Positions 34,964-43,579 of a DNA stretch of 64,000 nt are shown one piece after another. Below the pieces are notes generated by a model. The model was not told the DNA's origin and did not search any database. It was given only the letters and a program-made list of their open reading frames with translations. The stretch spans positions 1-64,000 of the forward strand of contig JBMORW010000026.1 of NCBI GenBank assembly GCA_049322695.1, written 5' to 3'. Positions within the stretch are counted from its first letter, which is position 1. Each line of letters opens with the position of its first letter. Both the position numbers and the translations under genes were made by a program. The stretch is from CALGKJ01 sp049322695. Its GTDB lineage: Bacteria > Bacillota > Clostridia > Lutisporales > Lutisporaceae.

Positions 34964-35938
34964 TTATAAAGCAAGTATCCCTACAAGGCATAAAATAATC
35001 GTAGTAATGGTAAATACTGCAACAATCTTAGTCTCAGCCCATCCGGAAAGCTCCAGATGATGGTGAAAGGGTGCCATCTTAAACACTCTCTTTCCACCTG
35101 ACTTTTTAAAATACAGCACCTGTATCGTAACAGACAAAGTCTCCCATACATATACAGCCCCGACTATAAGGAAGAACAGAGGCAGTCTTGTAATTACCGA
35201 TAAAGCTGCAACAGCCCCGCCTAGTGCAAGGGAACCTGTGTCTCCCATGAAAACCTGTGCAGGATGAGAATTAAACCTGAGAAATCCCAACAGTGCACCG
35301 ATCATGGTACCGCAGAACACCAAAATGCCTATTTCTTTTGTAACCAGCGCAATAACAGAGAAGAAACCCAATACTACAACTGTAACCCCTCCCGCAAGAC
35401 CGTCAAGTCCATCTGTAAGATTTACGCTGTTAGTGATTGCAACCGTTGCAAAAATTGTAAAAGGGATATATAAAAGTCCAAGATCAAAGTTAAAGGATGT
35501 GAATGGAATCAATATCTTTGTCCCTACCTGGTTTATTCCTGCACAGATATATGCAAGAAACAGTGAAATCAGCAGCTGAGCAGCTATTTTCTGATAAGCT
35601 CTCAGTCCAAGAGATCTTTTTTTCACAACCTTTATATAATCATCTGCAAAACCTATAAGTCCAAAAGAAAATGTAGTGATGAGCAGCAAAAGCAGATTTT
35701 TGTCTCTGGTAAACACCAATGCAACAATGGCAGCAGGTATAAGTATTATTATTCCACCCATTACCGGGGTTCCTGTCTTTTTCAGATGGCTCTGTGGGCC
35801 GTCGTTTCTTACTGTCTGACCTGCCTTTAGCCTTGTCAGGAAAGGTATAAAAATCGGTCCTGCAGCTAATGCCATTATAAATGCAGATATTATACAAATA
35901 ATATATAAATTATACTCTCCCGTCAAAATATTGTTCAT
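34964..35938 (-). CDS. mraY: Phospho-MurNAc-pentapeptide transferase
   Basis: This is a 324-aa membrane enzyme with about ten helices that makes lipid I from UDP-MurNAc-pentapeptide and undecaprenyl phosphate. It has GPIFIPFLTRLKAGQTVRND near residue 30, the catalytic Asp pair in GFADDYIKV, NSVNLTDGLDGLAGG, FMGDTGSLALGG and APFHHHLELSGW. The start is ATG 35938 behind GAGGGGAT, 4 bp after the murF stop. Confidence 0.97.
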   Translation of the reverse strand: MNNILTGEYNLYIICIISAFIMALAAGPIFIPFLTRLKAGQTVRNDGPQSHLKKTGTPVMGGIIILIPAAIVALVFTRDKNLLLLLITTFSFGLIGFADDYIKVVKKRSLGLRAYQKIAAQLLISLFLAYICAGINQVGTKILIPFTSFNFDLGLLYIPFTIFATVAITNSVNLTDGLDGLAGGVTVVVLGFFSVIALVTKEIGILVFCGTMIGALLGFLRFNSHPAQVFMGDTGSLALGGAVAALSVITRLPLFFLIVGAVYVWETLSVTIQVLYFKKSGGKRVFKMAPFHHHLELSGWAETKIVAVFTITTIILCLVGILAL

Positions 35939-35942
35939 CGGT

Positions 35943-37319
35943 TTATCCCCTCTCGCGTAAAAATTCCACAATTGATTCCATCTTCATACCTCTGGAGCCC
36001 TTAATAAGCACAGTATCTCCAGACTTCAGCAGCAAGCCTAAGTTCTCTATTGCTTCTTCATTGGTTGAGAAGCAGCGGATTTTGTCCCCTTTCAGCCCTG
36101 CATTCCGCGCTCCGTAAGAAATGCGCTCCCCTAGATTTCCAACAGTTATAAGAAAATCTATTCCAGTATCCTTGATATATTCCCCAAGCTCAATATGCAG
36201 CTCCTCGGACATTTCACCCAGCTCCAGCATATCACCAAGTATGCAGATTATTCTTCCCTTCTGCCTGAATGAAGTCAATGTATTTACTGCCGCTCTCATT
36301 GAGTCAGGATTGGCATTATACACATCATTTATTACTTTGATTCCTTTGGGAGTATCAAATATCTCCATTCTTAACTTGGAGGGCTTAAAATCCAAAAGCC
36401 CCTGTCTGATATCCTCTATAGACATACCAAGCTCAAGCCCTACGCAAACGGCACTGAGAGCATTATATACATTATGTACCCCCGGTATCGGCACCTTCAT
36501 AGCACAAGCAGAATTGCCTGTCAAAACATCAAAGCATATGCCTGAAGCACCATCGTCCGATAAATTAGCAGCCCGGATATCGTTATGCTCTTCCAAACCG
36601 AATCTTATTAGCTTAAAGTCAACATCAGCTATTGTTTTCAGTAAATCATTGTCTCCATTGATAATGCCGATGCTGCTGCTATTAAAATATGTAAATATTT
36701 CCGTTTTAGCTATAAGAATATTTTCTCTTGATCCCAGCTTTTCTATATGTGCAGTTCCCACATTGCTTATTACTCCAATTTCAGGTCTGGCAATATCTGC
36801 AAGTCTTTTTATCTCTCCTAATCCGCTCATTCCCATCTCTAAAACTGCTGCCTCATGAGAGCTGCTCAGATTCAAAAGCGTAAGCGGTAAGCCTATTTCA
36901 TTATTAAGATTGCCCTGGGTCTTCAGCACATTGTACTTTCTAGATAAAACAGCCGCAATCATATCCTTTGTGGTTGTCTTTCCTGAGCTGCCTGTCACAG
37001 CAACAATTTTAACATTGAATTTGCTTTTATAGTATCCGGAAATTTTTTGCAAAGCCTCCAGAGTGTTGTCTACTATTATATAGGGTTTTTCACCCACATT
37101 GATATCCTTTTCCGTCAGCACAAGCCCGGCTCCGTTATCATATGCCTGCATAATATAATCATGCCCGTCAAAACGTTCACCCTTTAGGGGTATGAATAAT
37201 TCCCCTTTTTTTATGTTTCGGCTGTCTGTACTGATTCCATTTACAGATATGGTATAATCCGTGTTGCAGGCTCTGCCGTTGCAAGCATGGACAACCTCTG
37301 CAGCGCTAAGGATCTCCAT
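35943..37319 (-). CDS. murF: UDP-MurNAc-tripeptide:D-Ala-D-Ala ligase
   Basis: This is a 458-aa ligase that adds D-Ala-D-Ala to the UDP-MurNAc tripeptide. It has an N-terminal substrate domain with SRNIKKGELFIPLKGERFDG, the ATP loop VTGSSGKTTTKDMIAAVL, NVGTAHIEKLGS, and the C-terminal domain with INDVYNANPDSM and LGDMLELGE. The ATG is behind AGGGAGG, 60 bp after murE. Confidence 0.97.
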   Translation of the reverse strand: MEILSAAEVVHACNGRACNTDYTISVNGISTDSRNIKKGELFIPLKGERFDGHDYIMQAYDNGAGLVLTEKDINVGEKPYIIVDNTLEALQKISGYYKSKFNVKIVAVTGSSGKTTTKDMIAAVLSRKYNVLKTQGNLNNEIGLPLTLLNLSSSHEAAVLEMGMSGLGEIKRLADIARPEIGVISNVGTAHIEKLGSRENILIAKTEIFTYFNSSSIGIINGDNDLLKTIADVDFKLIRFGLEEHNDIRAANLSDDGASGICFDVLTGNSACAMKVPIPGVHNVYNALSAVCVGLELGMSIEDIRQGLLDFKPSKLRMEIFDTPKGIKVINDVYNANPDSMRAAVNTLTSFRQKGRIICILGDMLELGEMSEELHIELGEYIKDTGIDFLITVGNLGERISYGARNAGLKGDKIRCFSTNEEAIENLGLLLKSGDTVLIKGSRGMKMESIVEFLRERG

Positions 37320-37379
37320 TTATATTCCTCCCTTTAGTAATGCGGCTTATAAAGCTAAAGAAGTAACATGACTGAAGCA

Positions 37380-38837
37380 CTATACTTCAAAGGCTATAAG
37401 CTCCCGTACTATTTCCTTCTCATCAAAATCAATCTTACCATCCTTCAGCTCTTGATAGGTCTCATGTCCCTTTCCTGCCAAGAGCACTGTATCTCCTTCT
37501 CTGGCTATAGTCAGAGCGAATTTAATGGCATCTTTTCTATTCTCTATACATATATAGTCACAGGCCGTCTTTTTCATTCCCACTTCAATTTGTCTGATAA
37601 TATCCATGGGCTCTTCGCTTCTTGGGTTGTCCGATGTTATTATGCAGTAGTCAGAAAGCCTTCCTGCAGTTTCTCCCATCATTGGTCTCTTTTCCTTATC
37701 CCTGTTCCCGCCGCAGCCGAACAAAGTTATTATTCTTGCCTTAGTATACTGCCTAACGGCTTTAAGAATGTTTTCAAGGCTGTCGGGCGAATGTGCATAA
37801 TCTATGATTACGGTATAAGGCTTATCAATATCTACAACCTCGGACCTTCCGGGAACATTTCTGATTCTTCCCAGTCCCTCTCTGATAACCTCCTTATCAA
37901 TACCTATAGTATAGCATGCAGCTGCAGCAGCCAAGCAATTATATACACTGAACTTTCCCGGAATAGTGTTTTCAATGGGTATCTCATATTCAGGAGTAAC
38001 GAGAGTGAATCTGACCCCTTTTGCATCGAAATCTACATCCTTAGCGGTAATATCGGCATAACTGTCTATAGCAAATGTAATAAGCCTTGTATTCAATTTT
38101 TTTATCTCATCTATTATTATTCTTCCGTGATAATCATCCGCATTGATGATATTAGCCTCTGTCGTTTTGTAAAAGAGCTTTTTCTTGGCATTTCTGTAAT
38201 CTTCAAAATCCTTATGAAAATCCAGATGATCCTGACTCAGATTGGTGAACACACCTATTTTAAAATCGCACCCGTCAACCCTGTTTAGAGCCAGAGAGTG
38301 TGATGACACTTCCATAACAGCATATTCAATCCCTTCATCCAGCATTTCTTTGAATATACATTGCAAATCTATTGACTCAGGGGTAGTTCTTACAGAGCTT
38401 ATTATCCGGTCACCTATACAGGAACAAATGGTCCCGATCAATCCGACTTTACTTTTATTAGCTTCAAGTATTGATCGAACAAGAAATGCTATGGTAGATT
38501 TACCCTTTGTGCCTGTAATTCCTATAAGCTTCAAACTTTCTGTCGGGTAGTCATAAAATGCAGCAGCAACCAGGGGCATAGACAATCTTGTATTTTTAAC
38601 TCTTATTATAGTAACATCTTCAAATTCAATGTCATCCTCTACCAACAGAGCAGTAGCTCCATTTTGCACAGCTTTTAGAGCAAAGTCATGCCCATCAACC
38701 TGAAAGCCTTTTATACATATAAAAAGACTGCCTTTTTTTACTTTCCTGGAATCATATTCTATACTGGATATCTCTTTATCTAAATTGCCCCTAATATCAA
38801 TAATATCTAAACCCTGTAGAAGTTGACCAAGTATCAT
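37380..38837 (-). CDS. murE: UDP-MurNAc-L-Ala-D-Glu:meso-diaminopimelate ligase
   Basis: This is a 485-aa ligase adding the third stem-peptide residue. It has the N-terminal SRKVKKGSLFICIKGFQVDG, the ATP loop GTKGKSTIAFLVRS, FTNLSQDHLDFHKDFEDY, and the substrate-specificity motif TSDNPRSEEP, whose DNPR form indicates meso-diaminopimelate rather than lysine. The C-terminus has AGKGHETYQ. The ATG follows AAGGGAGAG. A terminator separates it from spoVD upstream, so murE probably starts a second transcription unit (murE-murF-mraY-murD-ftsW). Confidence 0.96.
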   Translation of the reverse strand: MILGQLLQGLDIIDIRGNLDKEISSIEYDSRKVKKGSLFICIKGFQVDGHDFALKAVQNGATALLVEDDIEFEDVTIIRVKNTRLSMPLVAAAFYDYPTESLKLIGITGTKGKSTIAFLVRSILEANKSKVGLIGTICSCIGDRIISSVRTTPESIDLQCIFKEMLDEGIEYAVMEVSSHSLALNRVDGCDFKIGVFTNLSQDHLDFHKDFEDYRNAKKKLFYKTTEANIINADDYHGRIIIDEIKKLNTRLITFAIDSYADITAKDVDFDAKGVRFTLVTPEYEIPIENTIPGKFSVYNCLAAAAACYTIGIDKEVIREGLGRIRNVPGRSEVVDIDKPYTVIIDYAHSPDSLENILKAVRQYTKARIITLFGCGGNRDKEKRPMMGETAGRLSDYCIITSDNPRSEEPMDIIRQIEVGMKKTACDYICIENRKDAIKFALTIAREGDTVLLAGKGHETYQELKDGKIDFDEKEIVRELIAFEV

Positions 38838-38946
38838 ATGAAGCTCTCCCCTTCCCTAAAGCACAATTATACATTATGAATATTGACAAAGTCGGCAACT
38901 AATATGCCAACCGAGCCTATAACACTAATATTATCCTCCACTGTTT

Positions 38947-38990
38947 GCAAAAAGGCAACTGGAATTAAAAAAAACTTTAATCCTGTTGCC
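38947..38990 (-). terminator. Terminator between spoVD and murE
   Basis: Stem GGCAACAGGATTAAA paired with TTTAATTCCAGTTGCC (one mismatch) is followed on the minus strand by UUUUUGC. It closes the mraZ-rsmH-ftsL-spoVD unit. Confidence 0.8.
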
Positions 38991-39022
38991 TATAGCCATC
39001 AGACTCTATAGTTGAAACTGCA

Positions 39023-41005
39023 CTATTGTGCTATGGGTTTTACCGCAAGTATTATCTCATTACCCTCATTAACCTTTGCACCTGCTTTAGGTGTTTGATC
39101 CAACACCAGCGAATTGATTGTATAATCCACTTCACCCTCAACTGTGTATTTAAGGCCGCTCTTTTTCAAAGCTTCAATAGCTTCCAGCAGAGTCATGTTC
39201 CTCACTTCCGGAACATCCACAATAGGCTTTTGCATCTGTTCAAGCTCTTCAGCAGTGAACTGAGGCTTTACATCCAGATACCTCAATGTATCTGAAGCTA
39301 TACTCTGTACTACGGGTGCTGCTATCTGTCCTCCGTAATATATTGCTCCGCCCGGCTCATCTATTATTACGAGTATGATTATCCTGGGATCGTCAGCCGG
39401 CGCAAAGCCTACAAACGAAGATATATATTTCCCTTCCGCATATCTTCCTTCTATTACTTTTTGTGCTGTTCCCGTTTTACCCGCAACCTTATATCCTGGT
39501 ACATATGCCTTTTTCCCCGTACCGTTTGCTACTACTTGCTCGAGTATATTTCTCATTGTATCTGAGGTTTCCTTGGAAATAACCTGCCTGACAACCTTTG
39601 GCTCAAATTCATAAACAGTTTTTCCTTCATTGTCTACAAGCTTCTTGGCTATTCTCGGCTCCATCAGCTTTCCGCCGTTAGCGATGGCTGATACTGCAGT
39701 AATAAGCTGCATCGGAGTTACGGAAATACCCTGTCCGAAAGAGGTAGTAGCCAGCTCTACAGGACCTACCTGACTTGTTGCTCTGACAATCCCTTCACCT
39801 TCTCCAGGCAATGAGATGTTAGTCTTGCTGCCAAAACCAAAAGCCCTTATGTATTTATAGAATTTCTCTGCCCCCAGCTTATCGGCAACAGCCATAAATA
39901 CAGGATTGCAGGAGTTCATAACACCTTCTACAAAGGTCTGACTTCCATGAGGGTTGTGATTCCTCCAGCATTTTAATGTGCGCCCCCCCACTTTCACAAA
40001 GCCTGAACAATGGAAGTGGTCATCAGGAGCTACAGTCTTTTCCTCTATTCCTACTGCTGAAGTTATTATTTTAAATGTTGAGCCAGGCTCATATGTATCT
40101 GATATTGCAGGATTTCTCCATATCTTTTCCAGCTCTGTCTTTCTTTGCTCCGGAGTCATTGTACTCCATTGCTCCGATAAATTCTCAGGTACCTTCCTGG
40201 GATCATTGTTATCATAGTCCGATTTTATAGCCATAGCCAGAATATCACCATTTTGGGGATCCATTACTATGGCAGTCACTCTTTTTGCTTTGTTTTCAGC
40301 AAGTGCATTTTCCGCATGCTTTTCAGCAAAATGCTGAATAACTTCATCCACAGTAAGAACAAGATTCAAGCCGTCCTGAGGCTCAAAATACTTGGTATCG
40401 CTTCCCGGAAGCTCTCTTCCGTGTGCATCATACATATTAATGATTCTGCCGGGATAACCATTCAAGTATTTGTTGTAAGTAAGTTCAACTCCGTCTGCAC
40501 CTTCATTATCAATATTGGTGAAGCCTAGTATGTAGGATGCGAAATTCGCCTGGGGATAAAACCTCATTGAGCCGGGAGTATACTTCACACCTTTAAAATT
40601 CATTTCCATAAGCTGCTTTATTTTTTCCGAATCAACATTTTTCTTAATAGTAACACTTGACTTTTGAGCTGTGACTTTATTAAGCAAATCTTCCTTATTC
40701 ATGCCCAGTACATCACTTAGTGCCTGGGCTAAAGCATCAGGATCCTCAACATTTGCAGGACTTACTGACACTTCATATGCAGTAGCACTTACAGCTAGCT
40801 CTTTACCGTTTCTGTCATAAATAATGCCTCTTTTGGATTTTACCACTGTATCATTCGTCCATTGCTCAATGGCCTTCTGACGAAGCTCACTGCTGTTTAC
40901 TATCTGTATAAAAACCAAGCGGCCTATTAATGCAACATAAATTGCAAAAAAGCCCGCAAGCATGATAAGCAATCTTTTCTTTACCGTTCTTTTAACATTT
41001 GACAA
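39023..41005 (-). CDS. spoVD: SpoVD-type penicillin-binding transpeptidase
   Basis: This is a class B PBP of about 660 aa: a cytoplasmic start, one membrane helix (LLIMLAGFFAIYVALIG), a dimerisation domain (about 55-210) and a transpeptidase domain. Its Ser is in YEPGSTFKIIT near residue 310, with MNSCNPVF and VAGKTGTAQ. A single C-terminal PASTA domain (VPEVRNMTLLEAIEALKKSG) ends the protein; one PASTA and this length favour SpoVD over PBP2B/FtsI. It cross-links peptidoglycan with a SEDS partner. The start is TTG 41005 or GTG 41017, both close to AAGGTGG. No other ftsI-like gene is in the window, so it may also serve division. Confidence 0.9.
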   Translation of the reverse strand: MSNVKRTVKKRLLIMLAGFFAIYVALIGRLVFIQIVNSSELRQKAIEQWTNDTVVKSKRGIIYDRNGKELAVSATAYEVSVSPANVEDPDALAQALSDVLGMNKEDLLNKVTAQKSSVTIKKNVDSEKIKQLMEMNFKGVKYTPGSMRFYPQANFASYILGFTNIDNEGADGVELTYNKYLNGYPGRIINMYDAHGRELPGSDTKYFEPQDGLNLVLTVDEVIQHFAEKHAENALAENKAKRVTAIVMDPQNGDILAMAIKSDYDNNDPRKVPENLSEQWSTMTPEQRKTELEKIWRNPAISDTYEPGSTFKIITSAVGIEEKTVAPDDHFHCSGFVKVGGRTLKCWRNHNPHGSQTFVEGVMNSCNPVFMAVADKLGAEKFYKYIRAFGFGSKTNISLPGEGEGIVRATSQVGPVELATTSFGQGISVTPMQLITAVSAIANGGKLMEPRIAKKLVDNEGKTVYEFEPKVVRQVISKETSDTMRNILEQVVANGTGKKAYVPGYKVAGKTGTAQKVIEGRYAEGKYISSFVGFAPADDPRIIILVIIDEPGGAIYYGGQIAAPVVQSIASDTLRYLDVKPQFTAEELEQMQKPIVDVPEVRNMTLLEAIEALKKSGLKYTVEGEVDYTINSLVLDQTPKAGAKVNEGNEIILAVKPIAQ

Positions 41006-41036
41006 TGTGAGCACCACCTTGTGTCCAGACTATCCA

Positions 41037-41546
41037 TTATTCCAAAATCTTTAAAACATTTGACAGCATCCCTTTTATTGAAGCTATGTATTTGTTTTCG
41101 CTTACATCTTTTATATCGCGATAGCGGCTGTCTGCGGCATCGGTATCAGGTGCAGCAGCTGCTACGCTTACATAAACAATCTGTGCAGTCACATCGGGAT
41201 ATTGCATACCAAGCTTTTCTATGGCAGTCTTCTCAAGTGTCTCAAGATTTACAGTCTTCATTATCTGTACATTTAAATCTGTTTGCTCTCTTAAGGCCTG
41301 ATTATAGGCTTCTTTCATATTTCTATTCTCATAGCTGAGCTCTGCAACATATGCATATCTGGATATTATCAGAATGCTGAGTGAAAATATGAAAGCTATT
41401 TTAAAAACCTGCAGTCTTGCTTTAGGTTTTTTTCTTGGTTTGACTTCCGGCTGCTTCTGCGGCTGTTTTTGTGGCTGCTCCAGGGGAAGCTGTTCTAGAT
41501 ATTGTCTTTTTTTATAATCATATGCTCTATTATCCGCTACTAACAA
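41037..41546 (-). CDS. ftsL: FtsL-type division protein
   Basis: This is a 169-aa bitopic protein. A Pro/Gln/Lys-rich cytoplasmic segment (PLEQPQKQPQKQPEVKPRKK, about 20-42) precedes a membrane helix (IAFIFSLSILIISRYAYV) and a coiled coil (about 75-120) with LEKTAIEKLGMQYPD. The C-terminal tail is longer than usual. FtsL links FtsQ/FtsB to the septal synthase. The start is TTG 41546 behind GGAGGG. Assignment rests on topology and the position between rsmH and spoVD. Confidence 0.85.
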   Translation of the reverse strand: MLVADNRAYDYKKRQYLEQLPLEQPQKQPQKQPEVKPRKKPKARLQVFKIAFIFSLSILIISRYAYVAELSYENRNMKEAYNQALREQTDLNVQIMKTVNLETLEKTAIEKLGMQYPDVTAQIVYVSVAAAAPDTDAADSRYRDIKDVSENKYIASIKGMLSNVLKILE

Positions 41547-41558
41547 TTCTATTCCCTC

Positions 41559-42518
41559 CTATCCCCTTTTAGAACTAACTCTCTCTGCAACTCTGAGCTT
41601 GGCACTTTTGGATCTGGTGTTTGCCTCCAGCTCTTCATCAGCAGCTACTACAGGCTTTTTTGTAATGACCTTCAGCTTTGGCTCTTTTCCGCACATGCAT
41701 ACCGGTATGCTGGTTGGGCATATGCACGGTCTTTCAAGTTCATTGAAAAGTGTTTTTACAATCCTGTCCTCCAGTGAGTGAAAAGTTATTATAAGCACTC
41801 TTCCTCCCGGCTTTAGTACATCTATACAATCCATAATGGCTTTTTCCAGCACATGCAGTTCATCATTAACGGCTATTCTCAGAGCCTGAAAGGTTCTTTT
41901 TGCAGGGTGTCCCCCTTCCTTTCTGGCTGCTGCAGGTATTGCCTTCTTTATGAGCTCTACCAGCTGATATGTAGTCTTAATTCTGTTTCTGCCTCTCTCC
42001 TCACAGATGAACTTAGCTATTCTGTCAGCCCATCTTTCTTCACCGTATTCCTTGATTATATGGGTCAGCTCTTTATGAGAAAGAGTATTGACCAGCTCTT
42101 CTGCAGTTGTAGGATTACTTCTATCCATTCTCATATCAAGAGGTCCATCCTGCATATAACTGAAGCCCCGCTCATCCTGGTCAATTTGATGAGACGAGAC
42201 GCCTATATCCAGCAATATACCATCAACTACATCAATTCCCAAATCTTCTACTATGCTTTTTAGATTCTTAAAATTATTTTTAACAATCTTTACGCTGCTT
42301 TTAAACTCCTTCAGTCTTTCCGCGGAAGCCTTTATCGCCTCTTCATCCTGGTCAATACCGACAAGAATTCCTCCCGGCAGCATCCTTTTAGCAATCTCAT
42401 ATGAATGTCCCGCACCTCCCAAGGTCCCATCAACGTATATACCACCGGGCTTTACATCCATGTATTCAATTATTTCATTCAGCATGACAGGCGTATGTTG
42501 AAAATCCAAACCCTTCAC
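41559..42518 (-). CDS. rsmH: 16S rRNA (cytosine1402-N4)-methyltransferase
   Basis: This is a 319-aa enzyme methylating C1402 in the ribosomal P site. It has HTPVMLNEIIEYMDVKPGG at the start, the SAM loop YVDGTLGGAGHS, VDGILLDIGVSSHQIDQDER near residue 100, and RTFQALRIAVNDEL and IITFHSLEDRIVK toward the end. The start is GTG 42518, or TTG 42509 behind GAAGGTGAAGGG. It lies 8 bp after mraZ. Confidence 0.96.
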   Translation of the reverse strand: MKGLDFQHTPVMLNEIIEYMDVKPGGIYVDGTLGGAGHSYEIAKRMLPGGILVGIDQDEEAIKASAERLKEFKSSVKIVKNNFKNLKSIVEDLGIDVVDGILLDIGVSSHQIDQDERGFSYMQDGPLDMRMDRSNPTTAEELVNTLSHKELTHIIKEYGEERWADRIAKFICEERGRNRIKTTYQLVELIKKAIPAAARKEGGHPAKRTFQALRIAVNDELHVLEKAIMDCIDVLKPGGRVLIITFHSLEDRIVKTLFNELERPCICPTSIPVCMCGKEPKLKVITKKPVVAADEELEANTRSKSAKLRVAERVSSKRG

Positions 42519-42526
42519 CTTCTATA

Positions 42527-42958
42527 TCATATTCCCAGCTGTGACATCTTCTCTGCCACATCCTCATAACTAATATTTGCATCATTGTTGAATTTATTCC
42601 ATTCTTCAGTGCTCCACATTTCTATTCTTGTAGAAACACCAATTATAACAACATCTCTATCTATGTTTGCATATTGCTTTAAGCTTGTTGGTATCAAGGT
42701 TCTTCCCTGCTTATCTATTTCGCATTCATTGGCGCCCGCAAAGAAAATTCTTACGAAAGCTCTGGCATCCTTGTTAGTCATAGGGAGATTCTTCAGCTTT
42801 TCCTCCACTACGCCCCACTCCTTTAGGGAGTATATAAAGAGACAATTGTCCAGACCTTTAGTCATGACAAATTTATCTCCCAGCACATCTCTGAACTTCG
42901 CAGGCATTATAACTCTATTTTTAGGATCCAGCGTATGCTGGTACTCACCAATGAACAT
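42527..42958 (-). CDS. mraZ: Transcriptional regulator MraZ
   Basis: This is a 143-aa AbrB-like protein with two copies of the MraZ fold. It begins MFIGEYQHTLDPKNRVIMPA, and the repeat boundary is near residue 75 (ANECEIDKQGRTLIPTSLKQ). It represses its own dcw operon by binding direct repeats upstream, and six such repeats are present right before the gene. Confidence 0.97.
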   Translation of the reverse strand: MFIGEYQHTLDPKNRVIMPAKFRDVLGDKFVMTKGLDNCLFIYSLKEWGVVEEKLKNLPMTNKDARAFVRIFFAGANECEIDKQGRTLIPTSLKQYANIDRDVVIIGVSTRIEMWSTEEWNKFNNDANISYEDVAEKMSQLGI

Positions 42959-42965
42959 ATTTACA

Positions 42966-43025
42966 CCACTTTTCCTACACCTTTATACCACTTCGATACC
43001 ATTTCACTCCACTTTATACCACTTT
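42966..43025 (-). promoter_or_regulatory. MraZ operator: six direct repeats
   Basis: On the minus strand AAAGTGG-like units (AAAGTGG, AAAGTGG, AAATGG, AAGTGG, a weaker AAGGTG, AAAGTGG) have CCA[CT] cores at 43019, 43009, 42999, 42988, about 42977 and 42966 on the plus strand. The steps are 10, 10, 11, 11 and 11 bp. The array reaches the mraZ ribosome site, so binding should block transcription and possibly translation. Confidence 0.8.
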
Positions 43026-43088
43026 ATGCTTAATTCTATATATTTTTCAAAAATCCTTCTTGGTTTTCATTGGTTTACCAAAAAAAAT

Positions 43089-43178
43089 AAGGAAAGCTTC
43101 CATTAAGGCCAGTACACTTAATGGAGCTATCCCTGCCACGCATTGCGGGAAGCCGACTTATGAAGTATCAGACTTCCC
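43089..43178 (-). ncRNA. Structured leader or small RNA upstream of mraZ, possible attenuator
   Basis: Three hairpins follow one another on the minus strand. A (43178-43147) has arms GGGAAG/CTTCCC with an inner stem. B (43149-43130) has CCCGC/GCAGGG. C (43133-43089) is a long imperfect stem with CCATTAAG/CTTAATGG and ends in a U-run at 43078-43088. A and B share 43147-43149, and B and C share 43130-43133, so neighbours are mutually exclusive. I do not recognise a known riboswitch class. Confidence 0.4.
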
Positions 43179-43182
43179 TGTA

Positions 43183-43223
43183 CAAATAAAAAATGGTACA
43201 AAAGACCTAGTCCCTGTACCATT
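43183..43223 (-). terminator. Terminator of the Spo0E-like gene
   Basis: Arms AATGGTAC/GTACCATT (43216-43223 with 43192-43199) are followed by UUUUUAUUUG on the minus strand, 11 bp after the small gene. Confidence 0.7.
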
Positions 43224-43234
43224 AACAATTTAAA

Positions 43235-43381
43235 TCAAATTATATCCGAGAAAGTACTGTAATATTGATTTATAAGAATATCCAACTCAACACTCTTCTT
43301 ATATATCTTGTCATAGCTTTCATTTTGAGATATCATAACATGAAGCTGGTTCCTCAGAAGCTCAATCTGCTTTTGTAACAA
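43235..43381 (-). CDS. Spo0E-family aspartyl-phosphate phosphatase, 48 aa
   Basis: This is a short frame starting at TTG 43381 behind GGGTGGGTGAT and ending at TGA 43235. It forms two helices: LLQKQIELLRNQLHVMIS, and SVELDILINQYYSTFSD. The second holds the Spo0E signature (S-x-x-LD-x-LI-x-x-YY). Members dephosphorylate Spo0A-P and delay sporulation. It has its own promoter-like sequence and terminator and lies between lgt and mraZ. It is short but the length is normal for the family. Confidence 0.75.
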   Translation of the reverse strand: MLQKQIELLRNQLHVMISQNESYDKIYKKSVELDILINQYYSTFSDII

Positions 43382-43399
43382 ATTATATCACCCACCCAA

Positions 43400-43567
43400 A
43401 AATACTGCTAAAAATAAGCGTAATTATATATTATATATACATACAATTTCCGTCAATATTTGTATATTATTGTAAAATGCGAAATACTGCCAAAAATCTA
43501 TAATTTTGACAATTATTCACTATTTTTCACATGTTTTTAGATTATTAACGGAAATAACTGCTAAATT
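43400..43567. repeat. Three copies of an AAATACTGCYAAAAA-like motif
   Basis: Plus-strand copies are at 43400-43416 (AAATACTGCTAAAAATA), 43482-43497 (AAATACTGCCAAAAAT) and 43552-43567 (AAATAACTGCTAAATT). They surround the promoter of the Spo0E-like gene, two upstream and one between the -10 and the start, and could bind a regulator. Confidence 0.45.
43428..43456 (-). promoter_or_regulatory. Candidate promoter of the Spo0E-like gene
   Basis: On the minus strand TTGACG (43451-43456) and TAATAT (43428-43433) are 17 bp apart, about 47 bp before the TTG start. Confidence 0.55.
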
Positions 43568-43579
43568 TGTTGTTTTTTG

